Of a stretch of DNA of 64,000 nt, positions 54,340 to 64,000 are shown piece after piece. Location: NCBI GenBank assembly GCA_031316315.1, contig JADBEO010000019.1:1-64000 (forward strand), read 5' to 3'. The position numbers and the translations under genes were made by a program. The first letter of the stretch is position 1. Every line of letters starts with the position of its first letter. This stretch comes from Chelatococcus sambhunathii (GTDB lineage Bacteria > Pseudomonadota > Alphaproteobacteria > Rhizobiales > Methylopilaceae). The notes under the pieces are model-generated. The model did not search any database. It was not told where the DNA came from and worked only from the letters and a program-made list of their open reading frames with translations.

Positions 54340-56685
54340 TCAGACGGCGTGTCGGACGCGCGGCGAGTTTTGCTTTGCTTGGTCGGCGAGCCGCGCGAGC
54401 GCCCACACGCCGAGTTCGCCGAGGTCGAGCGGCTTGCAGATTTCGTAGCCCTGCAGCCCATCGCAGCCGACCTCGCTGAACAACGCGATCTTGGCGGGGC
54501 TGTCGATGCCTTCCACGACGACGCGCATGCCTTGCGCATGGCAGAGCGCGACCAGGGCGCGCAACGTCTCGCGCGAACCGCAGAGCCGTTCGGCGAAGAA
54601 TCGGTCGAGCTTGATCGTGTCGGCCGAGTATTCGGTGACCTGCTGGATCGAGGTGTAACCGGCGCCGAAATCGTCGATCGCGATGCGCACGCCGGTCGCC
54701 CGCAAGGCCTCGACATTCTTTCCGACCTCCGGGCGGGAGCCTGCGGCGAAGGTCTCCGTCAGCTCGATCTCGACATGCCCCGAATGCACCGAGCGGGCCG
54801 ACAGGCGTTCTGCGAGGTAGTCGCCGAGATACGTTGTGCCGAGTTCCGCGGAGGACACGTTGATCGAGACGATGGCGTCCTCGCCGAACAGTGTGGCGAT
54901 GTGCATGTGATCCGCCAGCGCCTTGTCGATCACCCATCGGTCGATGGCGGCGAACAGCCCGCTGCGTTCGGCGATGGGGATGAACTCGTCCGGCCTAACG
55001 TCTCCAAGCGCAGGCGACGTCCAGCGCAGAAGCGCCTCGCATGCGATCACACGCGCCTCGACATCCACGATCGGCATGTAGACGAGCCGGAACTCCTCGT
55101 CGGGATCGATGACGCGCAGCGCGTCGCGGATCGCGCGCTCGCGGCTGCGCTTCTCAAGCAGCTCGCGCGAGAAGCTGGCAGTCCGGTTCTTGCCGGCGGC
55201 CTTGGCCTCGTACATCGCGGCGTCCGCGTCGGCGAGCAGTTCGTCGAGCGAAGCGGTGGATCCTTCCGACGTCGAGGCGACGCCGATGCTGACCCCGATC
55301 GGGAAGCGCTCGCTGAAGCCGATCGCGCTGGCCGCGAGGATGCCGCGCGCGACCTCCTCCGCGGTCGCCGCCGCATCGTCGCTTTCGACCAGCACGGCGA
55401 ACTCGTCGCCCGAAAGCCTGGCGAAGATCGTCCTCGCTACGGTCTCCCGCTTGGAGACGGCTGCGACGACTTCGGCGAAGCGGCCCGCCAACTCCCTGAG
55501 GAGGCCGTCGCCGATCTCGTGGCCGAAGCGGTCGTTGACGAACTTGAAGTTGTCGACGTCGATGAACAGCAGGCCGCATTGCGAGCCGCGCCTTGCGGAT
55601 GACTCGAGGGCCTCTGCGGCCAGCACGTTGAAATGCGCGCGATTGCTGATGCCGGTCAGCGTGTCGGTCCAGGACGCCGTCTGGATGCCGCGCAGCGAAC
55701 GGATGAAGTCGTCGTGCAGGTTCTTCATGTTGCTCGAAAGGCTGCCGATCTCTCCGGCCTCATCGGCGATGGAGATAGACGCCCTTTCGCCTGCAAGCAC
55801 CTCGGTCAGCTGCCTGTCGAGCCGGGCGATCGGCCTCGTGATGAAGCGTCGGACGAGGGCGATGAGCAGGCTGATGGACAGCAGGCTGACGAGGACCGTG
55901 CCGAGCGACAGCCAGAACTTCAGGGGCCAGAGTCGGCTCGCAAAATAGCTCTCCGCGGGCGTCATCCTGGCGAAGGCGCCGGGCATCAGCTCCGTCGCCA
56001 TCGACAGGCCATCTGCGGCCGGGAGCGGTCTGTCGGAGATTTCCAGGCGCGCGCCGTACTCGGACTCGATCCCGCGCTTCATCGCCAGGAACCGTTCCGG
56101 CCGGATCGCGGCCATCAGCAAAACCGCCGCGGAAACGCGGCTTGCGAGGGGGCGGTTCATGGTGAGCGGATCGACGAACTCCGCATGAACGATCCACGGC
56201 CGCCTGCCGTCGGGCGCCAGAAACGCCCAGGAGTTCTCGCCGCGCCCGGCCATCACGCGTTTGGCGAAAGCCAGCTGCTCGGGGTCGATCTCCGCGAAGG
56301 GGTCGGTGCTGTTCTCGAAGTAGTGCTCCAACTCGAGCGCGCTGTTCATCACCGAAAAGGTCAGCAGGGCGCGCTTGTCGCCTGCGACCGACTCGATCGC
56401 CTGCTGCAGGCGCACGCCCAGCGCATGGCTGCGAAAGGAATCATCGGTCTCCTGCAGAAAGCTGCGCAGGGCGCCGCCTCCGGTGATGGCGTGCAGGAAG
56501 TTGCGGTCGACCGCGTCGTCATTCTCGAACAGGACCCGCAGATGATCGAGCTGCTGGTCGAGGCGCGCCTGTTCGAGCCGCAGCTGGCTATCGCGCTGCG
56601 TGACGTAGACGAGGCCCGCGGCGATGGCGTAGCCGGCGAGGACGACCGGAAAGATGAGGAGAAGAGCCCGCCTACCGAGCGTCAC
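54340..56685 (-). CDS. Membrane GGDEF-EAL protein, MbaA-like polyamine sensor output
   Basis: A 781-residue protein: membrane helix 1 (about 8-28), a 225-residue periplasmic sensor region, membrane helix 2 (about 257-278, FWLSLGTVLVSLLSISLLIALV), HAMP (279-330), GGDEF (335-500, with FIDVDNFKFVND and RLSGDEFAVL) and EAL (520-765, with ACEALLRW, NVSSAELG, ELTETFA, DDFGAGYTS, EGID and LQGYEICKPL). Both active sites look competent; SGDEF is an accepted variant. The GTG start overlaps the polyamine-binding-protein gene by 14 bases. This arrangement is that of Vibrio MbaA behind NspS. Confidence 0.9.
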   Translation of the reverse strand: MTLGRRALLLIFPVVLAGYAIAAGLVYVTQRDSQLRLEQARLDQQLDHLRVLFENDDAVDRNFLHAITGGGALRSFLQETDDSFRSHALGVRLQQAIESVAGDKRALLTFSVMNSALELEHYFENSTDPFAEIDPEQLAFAKRVMAGRGENSWAFLAPDGRRPWIVHAEFVDPLTMNRPLASRVSAAVLLMAAIRPERFLAMKRGIESEYGARLEISDRPLPAADGLSMATELMPGAFARMTPAESYFASRLWPLKFWLSLGTVLVSLLSISLLIALVRRFITRPIARLDRQLTEVLAGERASISIADEAGEIGSLSSNMKNLHDDFIRSLRGIQTASWTDTLTGISNRAHFNVLAAEALESSARRGSQCGLLFIDVDNFKFVNDRFGHEIGDGLLRELAGRFAEVVAAVSKRETVARTIFARLSGDEFAVLVESDDAAATAEEVARGILAASAIGFSERFPIGVSIGVASTSEGSTASLDELLADADAAMYEAKAAGKNRTASFSRELLEKRSRERAIRDALRVIDPDEEFRLVYMPIVDVEARVIACEALLRWTSPALGDVRPDEFIPIAERSGLFAAIDRWVIDKALADHMHIATLFGEDAIVSINVSSAELGTTYLGDYLAERLSARSVHSGHVEIELTETFAAGSRPEVGKNVEALRATGVRIAIDDFGAGYTSIQQVTEYSADTIKLDRFFAERLCGSRETLRALVALCHAQGMRVVVEGIDSPAKIALFSEVGCDGLQGYEICKPLDLGELGVWALARLADQAKQNSPRVRHAV

Positions 56686-57718
56686 GGAAATTCACCAGCG
56701 AGCTGATGATCCGCCTCCGGATCTGGATGCCCTCGGGCGTGAGTTCGCGCGGCGCTTCGCTTTTCTCCAGAACCTCTGCTGGGGGATAGATCATCTCGTC
56801 CTTGCGCATGTCTTCCGGCGTCTCCGCCAGCGCCTTCAGATTGGGCGTCGGACGTCGCAGCCTAACCGCATTTGTCAGCGCGTTCGGCGCGGAGGCGACA
56901 TGGTTCAGCAGGTCGAGCGCAAGCGCCTTGCGAGGCGACGTCGCGACCACGCTCATGCAGTCGAGCCAGTAGAGCGTTCCCTCGCGCGGAACCGCGAATT
57001 TCCAGTCGCCAGTCGACTTCGGCGTCTCGTTCAGCGCGAACTGGTCGCCGCTGTAGCCGAGCGCCATGTAGAGCTCGTCGCCATAGGCCCGGTCCTGCGA
57101 TGACGTCAGGATGTAGTCATAGGTGCGAACCGCCGGCCCCTGCGCCTTCAGCAGCTCGAACGCGGCCCTCAGGGTGGGCTCGTCGGATGCGTTGATGGAT
57201 TTACCGAGAGCGATCAGCGGCGCGACGAACATCTCCGTCGGGTCGTTGTACATCGCCACATGGCCCTTCAGCGCGCTCGCTGGATTCATCAAGTCGTTCC
57301 AGGAGGTCGGCGGGACGCTCACTTTGTCGGAACGGTAAAGGATGCCCATGGTTCCCGTGAAATAGGGAACGCCGAACGCGCCGCACCGAGCGCGCAGATC
57401 TTCGGGATACTCGGCGAGCGACGCGACGTTCTTCTGGTCGAACGCATCAAGCACCCCGCGGCGGCCATAAAGCCGCGCGGCATTGTCCGAGATGACCACG
57501 AGGTCGACGTTGCTGAGGGGGTCGGTCAGGATCTCGTCCCGGGCGTCGCCGCTGTCGAAGAAGGTCTGCCGCACCGCGACTCCGGTCTTCGCCGTCCAGG
57601 CGTCGAGGATCGACTGGTCGATATATTTCTCCCAGTTCAGCAGATTGAGTGTTTCGGCCCGCGCCGGAAACGCCACCGCGAGCGCGGCCAGCAAGGCGAA
57701 AAGGGCGGTCTTCGGCAT
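56672..57718 (-). CDS. PotD/PotF-like polyamine-binding protein, NspS-like sensor
   Basis: A 348-residue periplasmic protein with a signal peptide (ALFALLAALAVAFPARA). LNLLNWEKYIDQSILDAW is the PotD/PotF start, YFTGTMGILYRSDKV and MYNDPTEMFVAPLIALGKSINASDE correspond to the domain and ligand loops, and LYWLDCMSVV keeps the aspartate that binds amine. No polyamine permease or ATPase is adjacent; instead the gene is fused by overlap to a GGDEF-EAL gene. By analogy with NspS it may sense periplasmic polyamine rather than transport it. Confidence 0.88.
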   Translation of the reverse strand: MPKTALFALLAALAVAFPARAETLNLLNWEKYIDQSILDAWTAKTGVAVRQTFFDSGDARDEILTDPLSNVDLVVISDNAARLYGRRGVLDAFDQKNVASLAEYPEDLRARCGAFGVPYFTGTMGILYRSDKVSVPPTSWNDLMNPASALKGHVAMYNDPTEMFVAPLIALGKSINASDEPTLRAAFELLKAQGPAVRTYDYILTSSQDRAYGDELYMALGYSGDQFALNETPKSTGDWKFAVPREGTLYWLDCMSVVATSPRKALALDLLNHVASAPNALTNAVRLRRPTPNLKALAETPEDMRKDEMIYPPAEVLEKSEAPRELTPEGIQIRRRIISSLVNFRDAR

Positions 57719-57992
57719 GCAGCCTGCTCGTGTTCAATCGAACATTTGTGCCACGACGAGCTTAAGAACTTGTGAGGGACGTATCCGCTACCGCAGCGCG
57801 AGATGGTCGGCGCCTGCGGCGAATTCGGTGGAAGCCCCTCCCGAAAGCGCGTCGACGTCATCGTTTATCTTAAATCGCGCATAACCTACGGTTCGCGGCC
57901 GATCCGGGGTAACGTGGTCGAGAACGACGGCATGTAACCGGCGCCGCTGTTGAAATGAGCGCCGGGCACGGGGATGCGTATCGGAGCCTCGG
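57719..57992. other. Divergent intergenic region
   Basis: About 274 bases separate the polyamine-binding protein from the next gene. The part beside the binding-protein start is relatively AT-rich (about 57725-57780 and 57858-57895) and is the likely promoter region. I see no gene or strong inverted repeat. Confidence 0.3.
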
Positions 57993-58559
57993 ATGAGCCC
58001 AAAGGGCTTGGTTACTCTGGTCATGGCGAGCCTGCTGCACGGCGTCGCGCTCGCGGCCGAACCCGTGCGCGATGCGCCGACCGGCCTGTCCGTGCAGCCT
58101 CCGGACGGCTACGAGGCGCGCAAGGCCGAGGGCGACCCGCGCTATGCGGCGGTTTACGCCGTGCAGAAGAAGGGCGAGGTCGAGACCGGCTGCAAGATCG
58201 CCTTCCAGGCGAGCCAAGCGCCCGGCTCGGACCCGGCCGAGGCGCTGAGCCAGGCGGACATCAACGACTTCACCAGGAAGAAGGAGTGGACGGACCTGAT
58301 CCGCGCCACCCTCGCGCTGCGCTATGACGTCTCGACCGTCGAGCCGTTCGAGCATCAGGGCCTCATGGGCGCGGCGGTCGTAGCGGACTTCAAGCCGATC
58401 GAAGGCGAGCCGCAGACGACGGAGGTCCGCTCCTACCTCGTCGTGCTGGACACGCCGAAGGGCCGCACCACGATCGTCTGCGTCGGCGACAAGAAGAGCT
58501 TCGCCGGCCGCAAGGCCGAGTTCGAGGCGGTGGCGCGCTCGGTGACGCCGCCGAAGTGA
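57993..58559 (+). CDS. Secreted hypothetical protein
   Basis: A 188-residue protein with a signal peptide (GLVTLVMASLLHGVALA). The mature part has a single beta-rich domain: GLSVQPPDGYEARKAEGD, VETGCKIAFQASQA, and SYLVVLDTPKGRTTIVCVGDKKSF. The two cysteines (TGC and IVC) may pair. I do not recognise the family. It lies 116 bases before the dienelactone-hydrolase-like gene. Confidence 0.65.
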   Translation: MSPKGLVTLVMASLLHGVALAAEPVRDAPTGLSVQPPDGYEARKAEGDPRYAAVYAVQKKGEVETGCKIAFQASQAPGSDPAEALSQADINDFTRKKEWTDLIRATLALRYDVSTVEPFEHQGLMGAAVVADFKPIEGEPQTTEVRSYLVVLDTPKGRTTIVCVGDKKSFAGRKAEFEAVARSVTPPK

Positions 58560-58675
58560 CGCCGCCAAGGCCCCTCGGGGCTGACTTTGGCGTGAAGGCT
58601 TTGCGGCTTGCCGCGCCGCCGCTGTAGTGTCGCTTTCCTTCGCGTGACCGCCGTCCATCAGCCGGGCAGGAAGCC

Positions 58676-59572
58676 GTGACCAAGACGATCCGACCCGACG
58701 CCCGCGCGATTTCGCTCTATGACCGGTTCACCCATGGCGAGATGGGCCGGCGGGAGTTCCTCGAGCGGCTGACCGCGCACGCCGGCTCCGCCGCCGCCGC
58801 GACGGTCCTGCTCTCGACGCTCTCCAACGACTATGCGCGCGCGGCGATCGTTGAACCCAACGACAAGCGGCTGGCGATCGAGACGGCGCGTTATCAGGGC
58901 GCGAGCGGCGAGGTCTCCGGGCTGATGGCCCGGCCGAAGGGCGGCGACAAGCGGCCGGCGGTGATCGTCATCCACGAGAACCGCGGCCTCAACCCGCATA
59001 TTCAGGACGTCACGCGGCGGCTCGGCGTCTCCGGCTTTCTCGCCTTCGGCGTCGACTTGCTGTCGCCGGCGGGGGGCACGCCGGCCGACGAGGATAAGGC
59101 GCGCGACATGATCGCCGCGCTCGACCTCGACAAGGCGACGCGCGATCTCGCCGAGGCCGTGACCTTCCTGATGTCGCATCCGGAGTCGAACGAGGGCGTG
59201 GGCGCCGTCGGCTTCTGCTGGGGCGGCGGCATGGCGAACCGGCTGGCGGTCGCCGCGTCGGACCTCAAGGCTTCGGTCGCCTATTACGGCCAGCCGCTCG
59301 ACGCCGCGCAGGCCGCGGAGGTCAAGGCGCCGTTGCTGCTGCATTACGCCGGGCTGGACGAGCGCATCAACGCCGGCGTTCCGGCCTTCGAAAAAGCGCT
59401 GAAGGACGCGGGCAAGGAGTACCAGATCGAGATCTACGAAGGCGCGAACCACGCCTTCAACAACGACGCCAACCCGGCGCGCTACGAGCGCAAGGCGGCG
59501 GCGCTGGCGTGGGACCGAACGATCGCCTTCCTGGAAAGCCATCTGGGAGCCGCCGTTCCGCCGACGCGGTGA
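58676..59572 (+). CDS. Dienelactone-hydrolase family protein (exported)
   Basis: A 298-residue DLH-family hydrolase. The catalytic cysteine is in VGFCWGGGMAN, the aspartate in AGLDERINAG and the histidine in EGANHAFNN; VIVIHENRGLNPHIQDVTRRL is the oxyanion strand. The N-terminus has MGRREFLERLTAHAGSAAAATVLLSTL, a twin-arginine-like signal, so the protein may be periplasmic, as for many YghX-like members. GTG 58676 gives this start. It ends before a strong terminator. Confidence 0.9.
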   Translation: MTKTIRPDARAISLYDRFTHGEMGRREFLERLTAHAGSAAAATVLLSTLSNDYARAAIVEPNDKRLAIETARYQGASGEVSGLMARPKGGDKRPAVIVIHENRGLNPHIQDVTRRLGVSGFLAFGVDLLSPAGGTPADEDKARDMIAALDLDKATRDLAEAVTFLMSHPESNEGVGAVGFCWGGGMANRLAVAASDLKASVAYYGQPLDAAQAAEVKAPLLLHYAGLDERINAGVPAFEKALKDAGKEYQIEIYEGANHAFNNDANPARYERKAAALAWDRTIAFLESHLGAAVPPTR

Positions 59573-59695
59573 GGCCGCGCAACTTTTTTTCGCGACCAGG
59601 GAACCGGGGCTCGAACTCGACGTTGTGGCGGTGAAGGCTCTGCAACGGAGCTTTTCGCACAGGCGGCCAGCTCCCCCGACTGGCCCGCCTCGATG

Positions 59696-59736
59696 AGGCG
59701 GAACCGCTATCCCCCGAGGCGGTTCCGCCTTTTTAT
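59696..59736 (+). terminator. Rho-independent terminator
   Basis: AGGCGGAACCGC pairs perfectly over 12 bp with GCGGTTCCGCCT across an 11-base loop, followed by TTTTTATTT. It ends the dienelactone-hydrolase transcript; a smaller CGCCTC/GAGGCG hairpin sits immediately before it. Confidence 0.88.
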
Positions 59737-59838
59737 TTCCAGCGCCGTTTATCAGGATTTCGTGGCGAACACGCCGGTTCTCCGCGCGTAACGCCGGCGA
59801 CGGCCGCTGTTCCGCGCGAGCGCAATTTGGGCTGGCCC

Positions 59839-62079
59839 TTACGGCCGGAACTCCAGCGTCGCGGTCTTTACGTCCTCGGCGTCGAAACCGGCCATGACGT
59901 CGATCGGGCCGGGCGCCATGATGCGCTGGCCGTCGACATCCCAATAAGCGAAGTCGTCGGCCTTCACCTCGAGCTCGACCGTCTGCGTCGTGTACGGGTC
60001 GAGCTTCACGCGCTTGAAGCCGCGGAGCTGCTTCAGCGGCTGCGACACCCGCGCGACCCTGATCCCGACATAGATCTGCACCATGGCGGTGCCGGCGCGC
60101 ATCGAGTCGTTGGAGACGTCGACCTTCACCTTCGCCGTCTCGCCAGCGCGCATCACCTTCCGGTCGAGCTGCGGCGCGCCGTAGGAGAGCTTGGTGTAGG
60201 TCTTGCCGTAGCCGAAGGCGTAGAGCGGCTTGATCGACGTGTCGCCGTAGCCCGCGCGGAAGCCTTCCATTGGGTCGAGATAGGGGCGGCCGGTCGGGCG
60301 GTAGTCGTGCGACAGCGGCACCTGCCCGAGCGAGCGCGGAAAGGTCATCGGCAGGCGCCCGAGCGGCTCGACATCGCCCATTAGCAAGCGGGCGATGGCC
60401 GGGCCCGTCATGGTGCCCGGCTGCCAGGCGTAGATCAGCGCGGGCGAGATCTGGTCGAGCTCGGTCAGCACCAGCGGGCGTCCGGCCATGACGATGACGA
60501 TGGTCGGCTTGCCGAGCGCGAGCACCTTGCGGGCGAGCTCCATCTGGCGGCCGGGCAGGTCGAGGTTCGCGCGGGCCTGCGCCTCGCCGGTGTCGGCGAA
60601 GGCTTCGCCGAGCGCGAGCACCACAACCTCGGCGTCACGGGCGGTCTCGACCGCGGCGGCGATCTCCTCGTCGCGGGCGTCATGGGTCCGGCCGCCAGGC
60701 GTGGTGACGACCTTGGCGTTAGGCAGGCGCTGCTCGAGCCCCTTCTTGAGGGTCACCACCTCCGACAGCACCGAGCGCGCGCTCCAGGCGCCGACGACGT
60801 CGTCGGCATTGTCGGCGAGCGGGCCGACGAGCGCGACCTTCTTCACGTCCGGCGAGAGCGGCAGGATCTTGCCGCCGGCCTGCGCATCGGAGCCGGAGTT
60901 CTTCAGCAGCACCACCGACTTCTCGGCGAGCTCCTGCGCGACGGCGAGCGCCTCCTTGGTCGGCGGCGGCGTCTTGGTGCGGCCGGGCTCGAGGCCGTGA
61001 TGGGGCGTCTCGAACAGGCCCATCTCCTCCTTGACGACCAAGATGCGACGCACGGCGTCGTCGACGTCCTTCTCGGCGATCACGCCCTCGCGCACGAGCT
61101 TCGGGATCGCGCGGAAGAAGTCGTTCGACTGCATGTCGAGCCCGGCGCCGGCCTGGAAGGCGATGCGCGCCGTCTCGATCCGGTCGCCGTCCCGGACGAG
61201 CCCATGCTCGACCAGCGCCTTCACGCCGTCGAAGTCGCTCATCACGATGCCCTTGAAGCCCCATTCGCCGCGCATGACGTCCTTGAGCAGCCAAGGGTTG
61301 GCGATGGTCGGCAGGCCATCGGGCGCGTTGAGCCCGGCCATGAAGCAGCGCGCGCCCGCGTCGAGCGCCGCCTTGAACGGCGGCAGGAACTCCTGCCGCA
61401 TCGCGCGCTGCGAGACGTCGGCCGCCGTGTATTCTCGCCCGCCGATCACCGCGCCGTTCGCGCCGATGTGCTTTACGCAGGCGAGCAGAGAGGTCTTGTT
61501 CGACAGGCTGTCGCCCTGAAAGCCCTTGATCCGGGCCTCGGCGATGCGCGAGGCGAGCCAGACCGACTCGCCGGCGCCCTCCACCACGCGGCCCCAGCGC
61601 GCGTCGTGGGAGATGTCGAACATCGGCGCGAGCGTCATGTTGATGCCGTCGGCCGTCGTCTCCTCGGCGGCGACGCGCTCGGCGCGGCGGATGGCGTCGA
61701 AGTCCCAGCTCGCCGCCTGGCCGAGCGCGATCGGGAAGATCGTCCGGAAGCCGTGCAGGATGTCGTGCGCCATCAGGAGCGGGATTTTCAGCCTGCTCTC
61801 CTTGACGGCGATGTCCTGCATCTCCCGCGCCTGGTTGACGTTGTGCACGTTGTAGACGCTGCCGACGGCGCCCGCCCGGATCGCGTCGCGGATGTCCCTG
61901 TAGTTGGACTCCTGCGGCGGGAAGGTCGTGTTCATCGTGAGCTGGCCGGCCTTCTCCTCGAGCGTCATCTTGGAGATGAGCGCCTCGACGCGCGGCGAGG
62001 CGGCCGGGTCGGCGGAGGCCTGCAACGGGATCAGGAAAGCGAGCGCAAACGCGAGCGACGCGACACGACGCGGGTTCAA
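59839..62079 (-). CDS. bglX: Glycoside hydrolase family 3 beta-glucosidase (BglX-like)
   Basis: A 746-residue periplasmic beta-glucosidase. After a signal peptide (VASLAFALAFLIPLQASA) come the GH3 N-domain (MTLEEKAGQLTM, HIGANGAVIGGREY), the nucleophile aspartate in IVMSDFDGVKAL, the C-domain with a likely acid/base in LALGEAFADTGE, and a fibronectin-III-like end (KVDVSNDSMRAGTAMVQIYVG). TTG 62079 is chosen because GGAGG stands 6 bases before it; a GTG at 62136 in frame is the alternative. It probably recycles glucans. Confidence 0.92.
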   Translation of the reverse strand: MNPRRVASLAFALAFLIPLQASADPAASPRVEALISKMTLEEKAGQLTMNTTFPPQESNYRDIRDAIRAGAVGSVYNVHNVNQAREMQDIAVKESRLKIPLLMAHDILHGFRTIFPIALGQAASWDFDAIRRAERVAAEETTADGINMTLAPMFDISHDARWGRVVEGAGESVWLASRIAEARIKGFQGDSLSNKTSLLACVKHIGANGAVIGGREYTAADVSQRAMRQEFLPPFKAALDAGARCFMAGLNAPDGLPTIANPWLLKDVMRGEWGFKGIVMSDFDGVKALVEHGLVRDGDRIETARIAFQAGAGLDMQSNDFFRAIPKLVREGVIAEKDVDDAVRRILVVKEEMGLFETPHHGLEPGRTKTPPPTKEALAVAQELAEKSVVLLKNSGSDAQAGGKILPLSPDVKKVALVGPLADNADDVVGAWSARSVLSEVVTLKKGLEQRLPNAKVVTTPGGRTHDARDEEIAAAVETARDAEVVVLALGEAFADTGEAQARANLDLPGRQMELARKVLALGKPTIVIVMAGRPLVLTELDQISPALIYAWQPGTMTGPAIARLLMGDVEPLGRLPMTFPRSLGQVPLSHDYRPTGRPYLDPMEGFRAGYGDTSIKPLYAFGYGKTYTKLSYGAPQLDRKVMRAGETAKVKVDVSNDSMRAGTAMVQIYVGIRVARVSQPLKQLRGFKRVKLDPYTTQTVELEVKADDFAYWDVDGQRIMAPGPIDVMAGFDAEDVKTATLEFRP

Positions 62080-62277
62080 TCGGGCCTCCGGACTGGCGGG
62101 ATCAGCGGATCGAGGACGGGACTTCTCAGGTACCACAGCAGGCGCACGGCCGGCTGCATTTTGAACAGAAGGGCTTTAATGCAGCTGAAGGAAGCCTGAA
62201 CGTCTTCGCAGCCGCATTTTCGCTGACGCCACACATAGAGCGGCCGCGGGAACAGCCGAGGGAATGAGGTGGATACG

Positions 62278-63207
62278 ATGACGTTACAATCAGGCGCGCG
62301 GATCGCGGTGCTGGGAACCGGCCTGATGGGCGCGCCGATGGCGCGGCGACTCATTGGCACGGGCTTCGACGTCGTCGTTTGGAACCGCTCGCGCGAGAAG
62401 GCCGAGCCGCTGGCGGCGGACGGCGCGACGGTTGCCACGACCGCGCGGGACGCCGTCGCGGGGGCGCGTGTCGTCATCACCATGCTGACCAACGGGGAGG
62501 CCGTCACCGACGTGCTGTTCGGCCCGGAGGGCGTGGCGGCCTCGCTCGACCCCGAAGCCCTCGTCATCGACATGAGCTCGATCCCGCCGGACGTCGCGCG
62601 CGATCACGCCGTGCGGCTGGAGCGTCTCGGGGTCCGCCATCTCGACGCCCCTGTCTCCGGCGGCACGCGCGGCGCGGCCGCGGGCGAACTCGCGATCATG
62701 GCCGGCGGGCCCGAGGACGCCTTCACCGAGGCGGTCCCGGTGTTCGCCGCGATGGGCCGCGCGACCCGCGTCGGCCCCTCCGGAGCGGGCCAGCTCGCCA
62801 AGCTCGCCAACCAGGTGATCGTCGGCGTCACGATCGGCGCGGTGGCGGAGGCGCTGCTGCTCGCCGCGGCCGGCGGCGCCGACCCGGCGGCGGTCAGGGA
62901 CGCGATCCGCGGAGGCTTCGCGGAAAGCCGGATCCTCGAGGAGCATGGCCGCCGCATGATCGAGCGCGACTTCATCCCCGGCGGGAAGGTCAGGACCCAC
63001 ATCAAGGATCTCGACACGGCGCTCGCAGCCGCCGCGGACTCGGGCGTCACCCTGCCGCTCACCCAGAACGCCCGCGACCGCTTCGCCTTCGTGCGCGACG
63101 CCATGGGCGGCGGCGGCTACGACCACACCGCCCTGCTCCTCCAGCTCGAGGAAGCGGCGACCGGCGGAGGACGCATCGGGACCGGGCCGGACAGGCTGCC
63201 GGAGTGA
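62278..63207 (+). CDS. 3-hydroxyisobutyrate dehydrogenase-like oxidoreductase
   Basis: A 309-residue beta-hydroxyacid dehydrogenase. The NAD-binding motif is IAVLGTGLMGAPMARRL, the substrate loop LDAPVSGGTRGAAAGELAIMAGG, and the catalytic lysine is in GAGQLAKLANQVIVG; FIPGGKVRTHIKDLDTAL follows. Candidates are 2-hydroxy-3-oxopropionate reductase or 3-hydroxyisobutyrate dehydrogenase; no neighbour decides. ATG 62278 has GAGGTG upstream. Confidence 0.9.
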   Translation: MTLQSGARIAVLGTGLMGAPMARRLIGTGFDVVVWNRSREKAEPLAADGATVATTARDAVAGARVVITMLTNGEAVTDVLFGPEGVAASLDPEALVIDMSSIPPDVARDHAVRLERLGVRHLDAPVSGGTRGAAAGELAIMAGGPEDAFTEAVPVFAAMGRATRVGPSGAGQLAKLANQVIVGVTIGAVAEALLLAAAGGADPAAVRDAIRGGFAESRILEEHGRRMIERDFIPGGKVRTHIKDLDTALAAAADSGVTLPLTQNARDRFAFVRDAMGGGGYDHTALLLQLEEAATGGGRIGTGPDRLPE

Positions 63208-63245
63208 GGCGCCGCCGCCTTGCACCGGGCCGGCGTCGCGCCTAG

Positions 63246-64000
<755 letters not shown>

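Overview
The window is chromosomal DNA of a high-GC alphaproteobacterium, most likely of the order Hyphomicrobiales (Rhizobiales). The evidence is the gene set: homospermidine synthase, a CobS/CobT aerobic cobaltochelatase preceded by BolA and a J-domain protein, a BioZ-type ketoacyl synthase behind BioA, a cysteine-free ribosomal protein L31, a CIRCE-controlled groESL operon and a TTAA-N7-TTAA (CtrA-type) site. The genus cannot be fixed from the sequence alone. I see no rRNA, tRNA, CRISPR array, prophage or insertion sequence. Genes are dense and often overlap by 4 bases (ATGA or GTGA).

Layout. 1-4.3 kb: an MHS-type transporter cut by the window edge, a spermidine-synthase-like protein, endonuclease III, a DUF2244 protein, a tiny membrane protein and GalE. 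4.5-11.5 kb: an EAL/degenerate-GGDEF protein, ArgB, a HAD nucleotidase, a ThDP enzyme and an orphan amino-acid-binding protein. 11.7-18.3 kb: a capsule/exopolysaccharide block (SDR, KpsS-like, single-module KpsC-like, an LTA-synthase-like sulfatase-fold protein and a Wza-like lipoprotein). 18.3-23.4 kb: bioA-bioZ, an MscS channel and homospermidine synthase. 23.5-27.4 kb: a complete copper/metal bufferin operon (bufA, bufB, bufC, DoxX) divergent from an ECF sigma factor and its DUF1109 anti-sigma. 28-32 kb: a GNAT enzyme, ornithine decarboxylase with a long leader, and a periplasmic glucan protein. 32-35 kb: modABC. 38-42 kb: bolA, J-protein, cobS, cobT. 43-50 kb: rpmE, an ABC exporter, a single-domain response regulator, an L,D-transpeptidase, DUF427, GNAT and MarR proteins, and an unusual hydrolase. 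50-52.5 kb: groES-groEL. 52.5-58 kb: AraC with a metallo-beta-lactamase-fold protein, then an operon of a PotD/PotF-like polyamine-binding protein and a membrane GGDEF-EAL protein. 58-64 kb: a dienelactone-hydrolase-like enzyme, a GH3 beta-glucosidase, a 3-hydroxyisobutyrate-dehydrogenase-like protein and a truncated aspartate aminotransferase.

Themes. Polyamines recur: ornithine decarboxylase makes putrescine, homospermidine synthase uses it, and the 54.3-57.7 kb operon has the architecture of the Vibrio NspS-MbaA polyamine/c-di-GMP sensor, without any transporter genes. The hss start is preceded by a perfect 13-bp inverted repeat that buries the Shine-Dalgarno sequence. The second theme is metal stress: the bufferin operon and its sigma/anti-sigma pair have matching GTAAC/CGAA-like promoter motifs facing away from each other, and a hairpin array separates the precursor gene from its modifying enzyme.
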